From: Reticulascus tulasneorum
Lineage: Eukaryota > Ascomycota > Sordariomycetes > Glomerellales > Reticulascaceae
Assembly (NCBI GenBank): GCA_001557505.1
Contig: LSAX01000011.1
Coordinates: 682,001-746,000 of the forward strand
Direction: 5' to 3'
Length of the DNA: 64,000 nt
Position 1 is the first letter of the stretch. Each line of letters starts with the position of its first letter. Shown here piece by piece: positions 47,274-58,408 of this stretch. The translations under genes were made by a program, and so were the position numbers. The notes beneath the pieces were generated by a model. That model saw nothing but the letters and a program-made list of their open reading frames with translations. It did not search any database and was not told the DNA's origin.

Positions 47274-49510
47274 GTATTAATATATATTCTTAATTTATTA
47301 TATAGTTCTATATTAATATATCTATTTATATATTATAAAATATATTTATATAATATTTTATAATTTTATAAGTTTGTAAAATAATGTTATATATTATTTA
47401 ATTAGATTATAATAAAGAAGTAATATTTATTATTAATGTTTATTAATATCTTATATAAGATTATATAAAGATTATATATGATAATATAATTTTAATTAAG
47501 TTTTAAAATATTTAGATTTTTAGAAAAAGTATTTATAATGTTAAGATTGAAAACTGGTGGAACTATCTTTATTAAGGCCGATCTATGTTCTAGAGAGTAA
47601 GTTTTTATAATATATATATATAAGGTTATATTAAGTTATATAGGAATATTTTAGGTTTTTATATTTAAAAGACTTATATAATCTTATACGTCTTTTCGAT
47701 TAGATTATATTTCTTTATATTTATATGTTTTTTATCTATATAAAGTTTTCTTTATTTATATAAATGTAGAATTCTTATCATATTCACTAATAAAAGAACC
47801 GTTTATATATTATATATAGAAAACCTTAGTATTTATACCATCAGCTTGATCTTCGAATTATATAAGATTATATATAACTAATTAATTAAGAATATATTTA
47901 TAAAATGATAGATATCTTAGGCTAAGATATATTTAAGTTAGATATTTTTCTTCTAGTTATCATAATATAAGTTTATAAAGATATATTAGACTATGTAAAA
48001 GATCTTCTAATATAATTATCTATTAGTAAAATGGTTTATCTTTAGTTTGCTTTATATAAATATTTACAGCTTTATTTAAAAACATATATAGATAAAGATA
48101 TATAACTAACTATTAGATTTCTTATATTATTAACTAAGGGAATTAAATAGATCTAACAATGTTTGAATTAATAATAAATTAATATTAACTAACTTAGTAT
48201 GATTAAGATTAAAAGTAAATATAAAGATAAAGATATAGAAAAATAACATTAATTATCCTCTTTATCTAATTTATTTATTAAAATATATAAACGTTTTCGT
48301 TTAAGATGAGGCTATGATGACTAAGTTTATATCTTATTATATATTGTTATAAAGAGATGTATTTTTATTTTTTAAGGTCGATTAGGTTTATATAATCTTT
48401 TATTATTATTTCTTTCTCCGTCTTATTCTTTTTTGACTTATTTTTCTTTAACTTGGTTTTCTTTAATTTATTTTTCTTTAATTTATTCTTTTTTTATATA
48501 TTTTTCTTTGATCTTTTCTTTTAATATTCTCTTTACTTTTATTAGCTTTGACTTATTATAAAGAAAATTAATTAGATTTATATAAGCTTATTTTTATTTA
48601 TATAGTTAATTAGTTTTTAAGATTATATTTTTTGAAGAATAATATTATTTAGAAGTTTTTTAAGAGTTATAGATATTAATATAAGGTTATATCTATCTTT
48701 ATTAATTAAAATATTAATTATATCTAAAAATATATAGATATCTTAAATTTCGTATATAATATCTTGATATTCTAAGATATTAATAAGATTTTTCTTTATA
48801 ATTAATATTATTTTTTAATTTTATATAAGAAGAGACTTATCTATTATAAAACGTTTAATAATATTAGTAATTATATATTAATATAAAAGATAATTATTAT
48901 CTAGTCTAAATTAAGTTTTCATATTAAACTTCTTAAAGACCTATATAGTTATATATATCTTTATTATTAACAAACTAACCTCTTTATTATAATATTTAAT
49001 AATATATAATAAGATATTAATATTAATAATAAAAAACTTTTTTAATTCTTTCTTTATATAACAAATACTTATCTTACATATATTTAACCTTTAAATTATA
49101 ATATCGTAGAAACCTTCGTATATTCGTATAGATTAAGAAGTAAGTAGAATATAGAGTGTATTTTCACTTAGTAGAAGGTTTAGTCGAAGAGGGTTTCGTA
49201 TTACTTTGATTATTTCTAAGCTAATAAGGTTATAGATAACCTTATCTTCTATATAAGCTTATATAGAAGTAAGCAAATTAGTATTATAATAACTATAAAT
49301 AAATTATTCTAGATAAAGCTATTTAACTTATAGATATATTATATTTTAGCGATAAGGACATCATTATAAACGTTCGGTCGGTATCATATAAAGATAGAGT
49401 TAGGTTTGATAGACATATAGATATATAAGTAGAGATATATAAAGCTATACTAGATGGTATAACATTATATAGGGATTGAAACCCTAAGAAAGAGGTCTAA
49501 CAACTTTTAA
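47274..49510. repeat. right A+T-rich flank of the retrotransposon
   Basis: A little over 2.2 kb of A+T-rich DNA outside the right LTR, with no recognised domain. It contains a T-rich pyrimidine patch at about 48,420-48,540 with repeated TTTTTCTTT-type units. It is nearly the same length as the left flank, consistent with insertion of the element into the middle of an older degraded repeat. Confidence 0.5.
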
Positions 49511-50988
49511 TTATATATTTACGATTTTTTTCGTATTTCTACGCACCAGGTGTACCCATATTACGAATTTACAAGGATTAAGGACTTTTGTCCCAGTGCC
49601 TCTTGCAGACTGCCGTAAAGCACCCACGAGCCGCCCACCTACCGCTGGAAGCATTTGCAGCTCACCTGATAGAACTAAAAGACGGGGTGTAGCTCGCGAC
49701 CCGTGGCGCATCTGGGACATGTCCGTCCACCAACGGAACCCATTTTATAATTGAGAGTGCCAATCAAGTCCCCCGAAACCTTTTCACATGACATTTAAAA
49801 GGCCTTTGCATTCTTACTACTATGGCTGAGTTGCAGCACAGTGAAAAGAAAGAATAGAAAGAGGGAGGGAAGAGCCTCCCAAGTTTTGCTTTTTCCGTCT
49901 AAGGTAGTTTGAGCTCGAATAAGCTCTGGTGCATCTCGATAACTACATTATTCTAGATTCCAACCACGGATCGACACAATAATAACGAAATTCTATCTGA
50001 CTTTCCATGAATGCGGTACCGTTGCCACAGCGTTACAAGAAGCATTCAAAATTGGTGAGACACTCCCGTACCCGGGAACGAATCAAGTCCTCGTGGAGGA
50101 GACAAACAGTCTTCTATGAAAGCGGTTTGGAATGGGTTGACTTTTGGCCAACGCTTTTTATACTGTCAAAGATAGAAACAAGAAGATCAGAGGCAATAAC
50201 GCAACCCCTGGCAACTGGCTCCAGAGCCTTGGGTGTCGGGTGCTGGAATCGAGGACAAGCTAATTTGCCAGAACTGCTAGTACTCGCAATAACAAGAACC
50301 GCACACATTTGCGCGTGCTAGAGTAAGGTAGCTATGAAAGCACATGCCAAAAAGAAAACCGTAGGAATACGATACTAACTGGCAAATACCAACAAGCAAG
50401 ATCGTGAATCAAGTCATTATATTGTACGTAGTAAACATCGGTTTGATGGCCCGTCGTTCATCTCAATGCGGTCCATTCAATTCTCCGCAGACCACGTGAT
50501 ATATCTCGTCAAGAACCCGACATATGTGTGGCCAATCGCGGTTAACGAAGCATGCTGGTACCCACGTCATTTTTGATTTGGATACTTGGCTTCCCCTTGG
50601 GAAAATCCTCCACTTCAATTTTGTTCGGCCACAGGTGGGAACCCAATTCCCAAGCAACGTCCCTTCAACAACTAGCGCCTAGTACATTGCTCACAGCTGA
50701 TGGTTTAGCCTGGGCTATTGGAGGCACATTTCATCTACGGCCAGACTGGAGTTACTTTGTACGGCCCAACAAGATCGCCGTCGCATCCGGAGCTTGCATG
50801 CTTGCGTCGACCAGATCGAACTCATCCTCGAAATTCCAAGAGTCGTTTCTTAGGCCTTGCTTAAGCTTCTGGAGCTTCCAAAAACCCCACCGATCCTACC
50901 GAACCTACCGAAGCAACAGCCTAGGAGTCATTTGATCGAAGTGCATCGAGCTTGGCGTAAGAAAACGGGGCTCATTCTCCGGGTCAAC
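49511..50988. other. intergenic region right of the A+T-rich block
   Basis: Composition returns to normal near 49,530. Short frames on both strands (for example 50,007-50,321) overlap each other and show no motif. The DNA directly before 50,989 is the promoter and leader of the DUF1279 gene; the plus-strand frame there is open for 44 codons above the ATG but lacks an upstream ATG. Confidence 0.55.
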
Positions 50989-51909
50989 ATGCTAAGACCA
51001 GCCTTTCGGTCGGCTCCAAATGCGCAGCGACTATTTAATGCTGAAAGGCAGGTGATATGGAGGGGAGTATGGAGGAGGCAATTCGCCTCTGAGAGCAAGC
51101 CCAAGACTGCGCCGTCGGGAGCGTGGAGCAAAAAAGCTGGCCCTTCGCAGAGTTTCCGCCATCGACCAACGATTTATAACTGGTCATGGATGACCAGTCG
51201 ATTGGATTCCCTATTACAAACTTCCCGCCGATCTTTTCGATTCTCTGCACGGCAAAGGACCGCCGCGCAAAGCGCAGCAGATGCGAAAGAACCACAAGGA
51301 TTGGCCGCCCGAATGAGGAAACTGTCGAGAGAATATGGATGGACGACGCTTGGAGTTTACTTAGGACTCACCGTCCTCGATTTCCCGTTCTGCTTCCTGC
51401 TTGTAAGGATCGTGGGCACTGAGAAGATAGGTAAGGATGGATCTCGCAAGATGATCCTGCCACATAGTTGACGCAACGGGTCTTAGGAGAAATCGAGCAT
51501 TGGTTGGTGTCGAACATCAAGAAAGTAATTCCCGAGTCGGTACAGCAGTTCTGGCGCGAGTATACAGAGGCGCTCAAGAAGGCTGGAAAGGAGCAGCTTG
51601 GCGACAATGGCGAAATCAGCGAGGCAGTCGAGATGGCCACCTGGGGGGTGGAAGAGGCAGAAAAGCGCAACCAGACAGAAGCTAGTAAGCAGCCCAACCT
51701 ACATGGCATATTTCAGACTGTCTACGGCGGGACATTTTACTAATCATGTCGACATAGGTCTCGCAACGCAACTCGCGCTTGCATACGCCATCCACAAGAG
51801 TTTCATCTTTGTCCGAGTACCGCTAACGGCGGCCATCACGCCAAAGGTTGTCAAGGTATTAAGATCATGGGGGTGGGAGATCGGCAAGCGACGTCCTAAG
51901 ACGCTATAA
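50989..51909 (+). CDS. mitochondrial DUF1279 (FAM210/Nat2-like) protein
   Basis: Three exons (50989-51430, 51487-51684, 51758-51909) encode 263 residues with consistent phases; introns are 56 and 73 nt with GTAAGG and GTAAGC donors. The N terminus (MLRPAFRSAPNAQRLF, Arg-rich and acid-poor to about 90) is a mitochondrial presequence. The DUF1279 domain begins about residue 105 with SREYGWTTLGVYLGLTVLDF and a hydrophobic helix (about 116-138). It continues after the first splice as GEIEHWLVSNIKK. A helical Glu/Lys segment follows, then FVRVPLTAAITPKVVKVLRS near the end, the conserved second part of the domain. Yeast Nat2 and animal FAM210A/B share this domain and sit in mitochondria; the biochemical role is not settled. 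It is the first gene to the right of the A+T-rich island. Confidence 0.85.
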
Positions 51910-54900
51910 TCCGACAAACTCGCCTCTTCTTGTTCTTCAAATGCAGGACCAGAGGACCACGGGATGCTGAATTTGGCGTTGTTGGCTGGCGAAAAGGACC
52001 CACTCCATATTAGACATGTACCCATTATTGTATAGTTGTACTCGTATAGGTTAGATTTTCGCAAGTTATATTTGAGTTCTATCAAAGTTTTAGCTGAAAC
52101 AGCGAGGCACCGTCCGTTCATTCTTAGAACCTTAGCACCAAAAGGACGGAACGCCTCGCCTACGAGATGATGACGGTGAAATGATGAATGATATCCACTG
52201 CCACGGGGCCCAAGGCACCCAGGTTTCTCATTGGAGGCAATTTCTGAAGTTGGTACGGGCGTAGTATACGGTTGCCGAGACTTCCTTGGGCTTCGGGAAT
52301 GTGGCTTGTGTCATGAAATACCAAGTCGCCACAGAGTCCAATGTGGGGGTCTCACGAGGATCGTGGGAGATGCTCAAACGACCGGTCCAGCCTTTGCAAT
52401 CCTTGGCCTTTGTTGCCTGGAATGTCTTATCTTCGCTGTGGCGCGTCCTCCTCCCCTGGTCGGACGATCTTTCAAGACGCGGCTGCCCTGGTTTGGCTCC
52501 GAGGTGACTGCCGGCCTGCGTCCGCTGAGGTTGATTGGTGCCACACTCGACACACATAACCTTCCGCATTGCTAGCACGCATGTGTGCCCCTGTCACACT
52601 GTCTCGCAACTTGAAGAATATCACACTATACATCCCCCCATGCCGTTTATGCGTGCTCGGCTCGATACTACTCTTGAATAGGGTTCGGATATTCCAGATC
52701 AAAATATCGGGAACGAGAGGTCGTGGTAAGGGTGGGAAAACAGGGAATGCTGACTCCTTCTACTCATCGTCGGATCGAGGGCCATGACCCCTCCCCCCTT
52801 TTCCGTCGCCTTATTGCGATTCGGCGCTGCTCGGCCCAGCTCGAAGCGTCGGTTCTTTCAGGCCGACTGGTAATTATATCCCAAAAGTCGATAACCATGT
52901 GGAAGCCACAGTTGATGGTTCCACTTCTGGAGTCGAGGATGTATTTCTTCTGCCCCTGATTTGTCTACCCATCGTCCCGCTCCGCACGGGTGATTCATCT
53001 CGTGATGGCGTGACAAGTGAATATCCACTTGGTTCTGGAAACGAACCTTGCTTCTGGTGCCGAACTCTAATAAATGGCACGGGAAGTCAATGGATACTGG
53101 TTTTTTAGGTGTTTGAAGCCTAGAAAAGTGAGTGTCCTGACTAGGTTACATCTCCGCTGAAAGGGGCCTATAGATTCCTCGAATTATCGTCACGGTCATC
53201 CTTGGAAACAGAGTTCGGTTCCATGTTTCAACCGTCTTGGGACTGCCCGCATGGTTGCTCAATTGCCGTTGTGGTCTACTGCGAATAAGAGTCCCCAGAG
53301 CCAGCTCCGGATCAAGGCATGAGCTGCCAAGTCCACAAGCCCGCAGTCATCATTTAGGGCTCATGATGTCGATTAGACTTGACGTGATAGAAGTGGCTTG
53401 TACTCGGCTCCGAGAACGTGCACTATGCTAGCTACCTTAGTTAGAGAGAGGTCGTGGGCGGCCGCATGCTGACCTTGCTGTATTTATCCTCTAGCACCAT
53501 CGCGGTCAGCTGTCTACTGCGGAGCATAGTTGAGCAGCAAAGGCCATGCCAGAGTAGGCTTGGTTGGAAGAAATGGTGTCGGTCTAGCTTCGGCGATCAG
53601 CTCCATAATGATTGTAGGAATTGACGGGGTCCCGGCGGTCAAGAAATGGTAAGCCTGGATGATGAGGGGCAACGGAGAGCAAGTGATGGAGGGGTAAATG
53701 ATAAAAAGACGGTGTTGATCGACCTGGTCCCCTAAAAGGATCTTTTAGTGCTTAATCTGTACTGGGCAGTTCGTGTGTGATACGAAGCCCCCCGTCGTAT
53801 GTTCAATGCGGGCGGTCCAGGAAACTGCCTTAGCGGGAGGAGACGGTCAAAACGGGAAGAAGTAGAATTAAACCTCCCACCAATTGATCGAAGCCCTCGC
53901 CTTCCCGTCACCGAATTACTCGTTGGATGCCTTCTTGCTGCGATTGCTGCAAAGGCATCCCTCCCACATCATGTGGGGGGGGGGGGTGTTGCGAGTCCGA
54001 ACGGGGCTGCCTGTCAGCTTTCTTTCCTTGCCTGACTCAGATATCAGGTGAAAACAGAACCAAAGTTTGAACTCTCCGGAACTCTGTAAATCTGTTAACC
54101 AAACGTGCCACGTTGGCCCATTCCTATGGGTACTCATTTCCACATCCCTTTGGGGTTCTCTAGCGACGGCTTGGCAGATGCACGAAGGAGCCAACGTTAA
54201 GCAAGGGGAAGGAGGCGAGAGTTGCCCGGGACCATCGAACCCGGCCTGGAACCCGGCGGGCTGGGAGGACCGCCGTTCGCAAGGCAGTTGTCTCGTCACT
54301 TTGTGCCGCGGCGATATGTACGAAGGGAAAGGAGGGAGGGGGAGGTGCCGCCCATCTACAAAGTACAGCTACCGGCTAAGAATTAAAGACAGCTCATCTG
54401 ACTTCACGGTGGCTGGCTTGCTGGCCAAACGGGGATGGGATCTCTCCCCCCGGACTCAGAGCTCGATGCAAGAGGCGTCCAATGAGATCTGCTGTCCGTG
54501 TGGCAGTGAAGCAAACGTTGCAGAAAACTCTCTCTCTCTCTTTCTCTTTCTCTCCCTATGTAAGTGGACGATGTTCCGCGCATGGCCCGGGTTGTTGGAT
54601 CGGTGAACCAAGACGCGGGCTGAGAGGTGTTGCAAGGCAGTGTTTGCTCTGTGGGATTTCCCAGATTGGTTTAGCTGCTTCCTCCATCAGCACCCACCGG
54701 GGATTTTGCTCCTGACTATTGCACATTGGCCGACGACTTCGAAGTTTGCTGCAAGAGTCCTAGCCACATTTTGTCATACCAAACGAGCGCAAACCTTCTT
54801 CCTTCAACCCCTGCACATCACATACCTACATAAATGGTATGCATGTAGATGGTTCCAGCAAGTACAGTAAGTAGTGCATACATATTTCATCGGATTGCAT

Positions 54901-56138
54901 GGATGGAGCACAGTCCCACGGCACACAAGCAGACCAGGCAGAACAGTCTGCCCGTGCATCCATCCCATCACATTCCATCCATCCATCCATCCATCCATCC
55001 ATCCATCCATCCACCAAGCCTGCCATCCATCCATCCATCCCTGAGGTAGTTTGTCACCAGCGTTCGTTCCCGCTCTCCAAACGGTTCGACCCAACTCACA
55101 AGTAGGGTCCATCCATAGCGAGCTGGTCGTCCGCCGCCTTCTAGACCTCTTCTACTTCAATGGCGGACTCATGGACCCCTTTTCACAAGTCAGGGAATGG
55201 ACCCATAGCATCTCATCAGTGAGGTGACACGATCGTGTTCCAAACGTCCTAAGCCAAAAGGGCAATACGTCCGCCCATGTGCTGTATCAAAGAAATTCGA
55301 TTCCGTAGCGTCGGTACTAGTGGAGTTCCAATGTCTCCTAATTTGGATCAGCCCTCGCTTTTACCTTTCCTCAGTTTCCTGAACGGTGGGTTGTCGGTTG
55401 TACCGATGGACGTACTTTGTACCTTTCGGCTTCTGATGGCCGGCGCGCTCTGTGACCTACCTGCACTTAGAAACGTTAGTAACTGGCAACTAATTATACC
55501 TCTCGCCCAAAACCGACTTAGGAACTTTGAACCTTTGATTTGGCAGCAGACGCTAGGAAAGTACTACACAGGCTACCGACCCTATCTAACCTTCTGAACA
55601 TCGCACCCCCTGTTCGTATCTTTTCCCTCTCCCAGCCTGGTCATCGCCAAGACCCGTGGGGAAGCTAATTGTGCCGCCCACGCTATTATACTTGCATGAG
55701 TTGTGGTGGGTGAAGTGTTTCTATCCGTGTGGCATGTAACTCGCGCTACGGACCTTGCTCGCTTTGCTGAATGACGGACATGTTCTTGTGCCCGGCGTAG
55801 CATTTCTATAAGAGAACGCCCAGTCCCGAACGGCAGCATCCCTGGATCTATATGCAGTGTTCCCAAATCCGCCTCAACCTGGTAAAACCACAGCAAGCCA
55901 AGCAGAATATCAAACAGTCCTGCGCATCTTATTGGCGGCGAACCCCAAGCATCAAAACGCTTCTCGTCCGCTCAATCTCACAACCTCAGCTGGTTCCGCA
56001 ATCCCGGTTTCTGGTTGTTGATTACCTATTCGCCTCCGGCATCCCTAGTTGGATCATCGTATTCCCTCGCTTTTTTCACTTATATATCTCGCACCCTGGC
56101 CCCCGTTCCACAGCCCGCGTCTTACACATACGTATAAG
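51910..56138. other. 4.2-kb stretch without a supported gene
   Basis: Many short frames exist, the longest at 54,067-54,606, but none shows a domain, signal peptide, plausible splicing or conserved motif. Contents noted: a G-run at about 53,971-53,981, a short TC run near 54,528-54,545, and an ATCC/CCAT tetranucleotide array at 54,975-55,040. The base composition is normal, so this is not another RIP island. A non-coding transcript cannot be excluded. Confidence 0.55.
54975..55040. repeat. CATC/ATCC tetranucleotide microsatellite
   Basis: About ten tandem CATC units at 54,975-55,013, a short interruption, and four more at 55,023-55,040. On the minus strand this reads as Trp-Met-Asp-Gly repeats in a spurious open frame. 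Confidence 0.95.
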
Positions 56139-56549
56139 ATGCTCTCCATCACCGCTCAGCCAGACTTCCAGCACCAGCCATACTACTCACCATTCCGGCC
56201 GCTGTCCGGTCCATCTCCCTCAGAAAGATCATCGTTCACATTGATGAGTATGGCCGGCTCGCACTCTGGGCACAGGACCACCCTGTCAACCAAGTCGAAT
56301 CTGGATGCCAGCGTTGCGCAGGCTCTCGAGATTGCGAGAGAGTCGGCAGACGGCGCATCGGATCCAACCGTCAGCACTATCCTCCAAAATGCCTTGTCCC
56401 AAATCTGGGGCAAGGTCGAGTCGCACCCGAAGTCTTATGTCATGAGCCGGGACGAGTTCGCCGTCTTCAACTACTTCCAATACCGATTTGTTAACAACAA
56501 AACGGCCAACGCGGCGCGGAAAAGATACTGGGATCATCTCAGAGCCTAG
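56139..56549 (+). CDS. conserved-looking small hypothetical protein
   Basis: Single exon of 136 residues from the ATG at 56139 (MLSITAQPDFQHQ), the first ATG in a frame that is open further upstream. The N-terminal half is Ser/Pro-rich and likely disordered. The C-terminal half is compact and helical: SVAQALEIARE, STILQNALSQIWGKVES and YVMSRDEFAVFNYFQYRF, ending ARKRYWDHLRA. The last block, rich in aromatic and basic residues, looks like a conserved module in small mould proteins I have seen without assigned function. No signal peptide or membrane helix is present, so it is probably nuclear or cytosolic. A TATA-like TTATATATC occurs at about 56,080-56,088, roughly 50 bases upstream of the ATG. 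Confidence 0.65.
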   Translation: MLSITAQPDFQHQPYYSPFRPLSGPSPSERSSFTLMSMAGSHSGHRTTLSTKSNLDASVAQALEIARESADGASDPTVSTILQNALSQIWGKVESHPKSYVMSRDEFAVFNYFQYRFVNNKTANAARKRYWDHLRA

Positions 56550-57299
56550 GCTTGATTTGCGGCACTTGAGAAAAGGAACACCCATTCATTCATAAAATGA
56601 TCAATCGGACTGGGCATGACACCGTGCCGCAACTTGAGTCGGTGGATTTCTTTAGAGCCCTGGTTTAGAGCATCAGCAGCCTGTTCTCTTTCTGCTCCCC
56701 GGCATGACAACTCCATTACACGACCCTCACGATTAATACCATTGAACTTGATGAGAGGACGGTCTCACCACCACTAATACGCCCCGAATCACGTCCCACC
56801 TCTTATCCCTCCATCCCACCGCCTATCGCAGCAAAGGCGCCATCCTCTCCGAAAAAGAAAAGCCGGCCACAATATCCGGTCCGACACCGCCTATCAGACC
56901 ATAAGGGATCCCTGTTCGAGAAACAAGCACATGACCGTGCTGCCTCTTCAGAGCACCAACACCCCATTTAGGTACAAAGGAGCGGAGCGCTGGTGGGGCT
57001 GCAACCACTCAGAGCTGTAGTGCTACCTCCATCGCTCCAGCGCACGTCACAGCGCAACACAATCCCTCCACACTGCATCTCAGCCAACAGGCACCACCGC
57101 CTCCATATCCGATCACTGCTTGGCATCATCAGCCAGTGACATTCGCAACCGGTCAGGAGATTTCGTTCCGGATCTCTGCATCTCTGCCTTTGCCGAGATA
57201 TGCATGCCACTTCCTCGCCTATGTTCCAACCTTTTTTGGGACGTGCAAATGCACCTTGAGCACCTCATACATATGTACGGCATTACAGCGCTCGAGTTG

Positions 57300-57327
57300 C
57301 CTGTAGGTAGCGAATGCTACCTACAGG
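57300..57327. repeat. perfect 12-bp inverted repeat (hairpin)
   Basis: CCTGTAGGTAGC, a 4-base spacer GAAT, then its exact reverse complement GCTACCTACAGG. It lies in an intergenic region, not next to a recognised gene end, and no T-run follows it. Confidence 0.9.
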
Positions 57328-57569
57328 TCAGCCCTGGCGAGCCACTGGCCGTTCAGTGTGCTGTAATTAGAGGTTGGGAAGTACCCTCCCAGGGTTCCCA
57401 GTGCCTCCCTAGGTACCTAATATTAAGGCGGTTCGCAGTGACGAGGCCTGGCCCTCACGTCCGTTCCGGGCGCTTATCAGTCCCTGTTTTCCAGCAAACT
57501 TGCGAACCACCAAGGTTTTATTTACTGCGAGTCCGCAGTTTTGGTCTCACCGCTCTGCATCCTTTTATC

Positions 57570-57600
57570 ATGTATATTTTATTTTATTTTATTTTATTTA
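57570..57600. repeat. ATTTT pentanucleotide microsatellite
   Basis: Five or so consecutive ATTTT units, followed by related A/T runs to about 57,610. Confidence 0.85.
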
Positions 57601-58408
57601 TTATTTTCACCCGACTTCTCTTGGCAGAGGAGGGGCGGCTGACGCTCGTCGGCCGCGGTTGCATGGATGATCCGGCTCTTTTGCACCAGCCGACTTGATT
57701 GTAGTAGATGCCAATATCGCGATTTCTACCTTTTTCTACGGCTCATATACGAAGATCTACCTTAGACAGACGTCTTTCAAATTCAAAACCTGCCTTCTTT
57801 TCTAGGTTAAATTATTAATGAGCAATCGCCCCATCATTGGCCCCAGTCCCTCCCTAATTAAAAGTCCTTTAAACTTTCTTCTTTTGACCTTTGCGATAAG
57901 CGTTTTATTACTGAATACCCATGCAAACCCCGTAGTAGAGCATAACTGTATACCTAGCTTTTTGCTATGGCTTGGCGCTCGGAACCTCTTCGTTCGCTCC
58001 CTCTCTGTCATGATTTCATGCTTTACGAAACATCCTGACCCTCTTTGTGTGCCGCTCATCAATAATAAAAGCATAATTAGTTTTGATATCCCCCCGCCCA
58101 CCGGCATCTGTGATGGCATTATACTTCAATAGACGCTGATCTGCATTCCTTTTGTGGATGCGCCGCTCGTTCATCGCCAGGAATGGTCATCTGCTACTGC
58201 TCTTTGTTCCCCTCCACCTCGACTAGGTAGTGAGACTCTGGGTCCATGTTAGGCCCGTGACTTCCTTCGTGGAGCTTAATGGCAACCCCCCCATTGCTCG
58301 ACCTACTTTGTTTGCTTGCTTGCTTGGCTGCTTGGCTGCCCAGTCTTTCAACAGCCAGCTAAGTGAGAAAGTTAGAGGTAGCCGCAGAAGCGCAACAGAA
58401 CGCCCGCA

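Larger units (their letters stand above)
30690..49510. other. A+T-rich, RIP-mutated heterochromatin-like island
   Basis: For nearly 19 kb the sequence is dominated by TA, AAT and TTA steps, by eye four-fifths or more A+T, while both flanks are near 50 percent. Only one open frame of 60 codons or more survives (36469-36660). TpA is extremely frequent and CpA/TpG are depleted, which is the expected outcome of repeat-induced point mutation acting on repeats in a mould. The only complete element recognised inside is the LTR retrotransposon at 32,848-47,273. Confidence 0.9.
56550..58408. other. 1.86-kb intergenic region
   Basis: No gene is supported. Contents noted: a perfect hairpin at 57,300-57,327, an ATTTT pentanucleotide run at 57,570-57,600, and a patch of raised A+T content at about 57,690-58,090 that could be an old, lightly RIP-mutated repeat fragment. 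The opposed frames at 57,802-58,132 mirror each other and are not credible. Confidence 0.55.

Noticed and set aside
30690..49510. Centromere or mitochondrial insertion
   Set aside because: A+T richness is explained by RIP on a defined LTR element; no mitochondrial gene text and the block is short for a fungal regional centromere.
54067..54606. 179-codon plus-strand frame
   Set aside because: Low-complexity ends, no homologous motif, and a TC microsatellite coded as Leu/Ser/Phe near its end.
54826..55112. Minus-strand frames with Trp-Met-Asp-Gly repeats
   Set aside because: They are the translation of the CATC microsatellite; all frames of such a repeat are open, and there is no other coding evidence.
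57120..57698. 192-codon plus-strand frame
   Set aside because: It contains the hairpin and the ATTTT microsatellite; composition and text look random.
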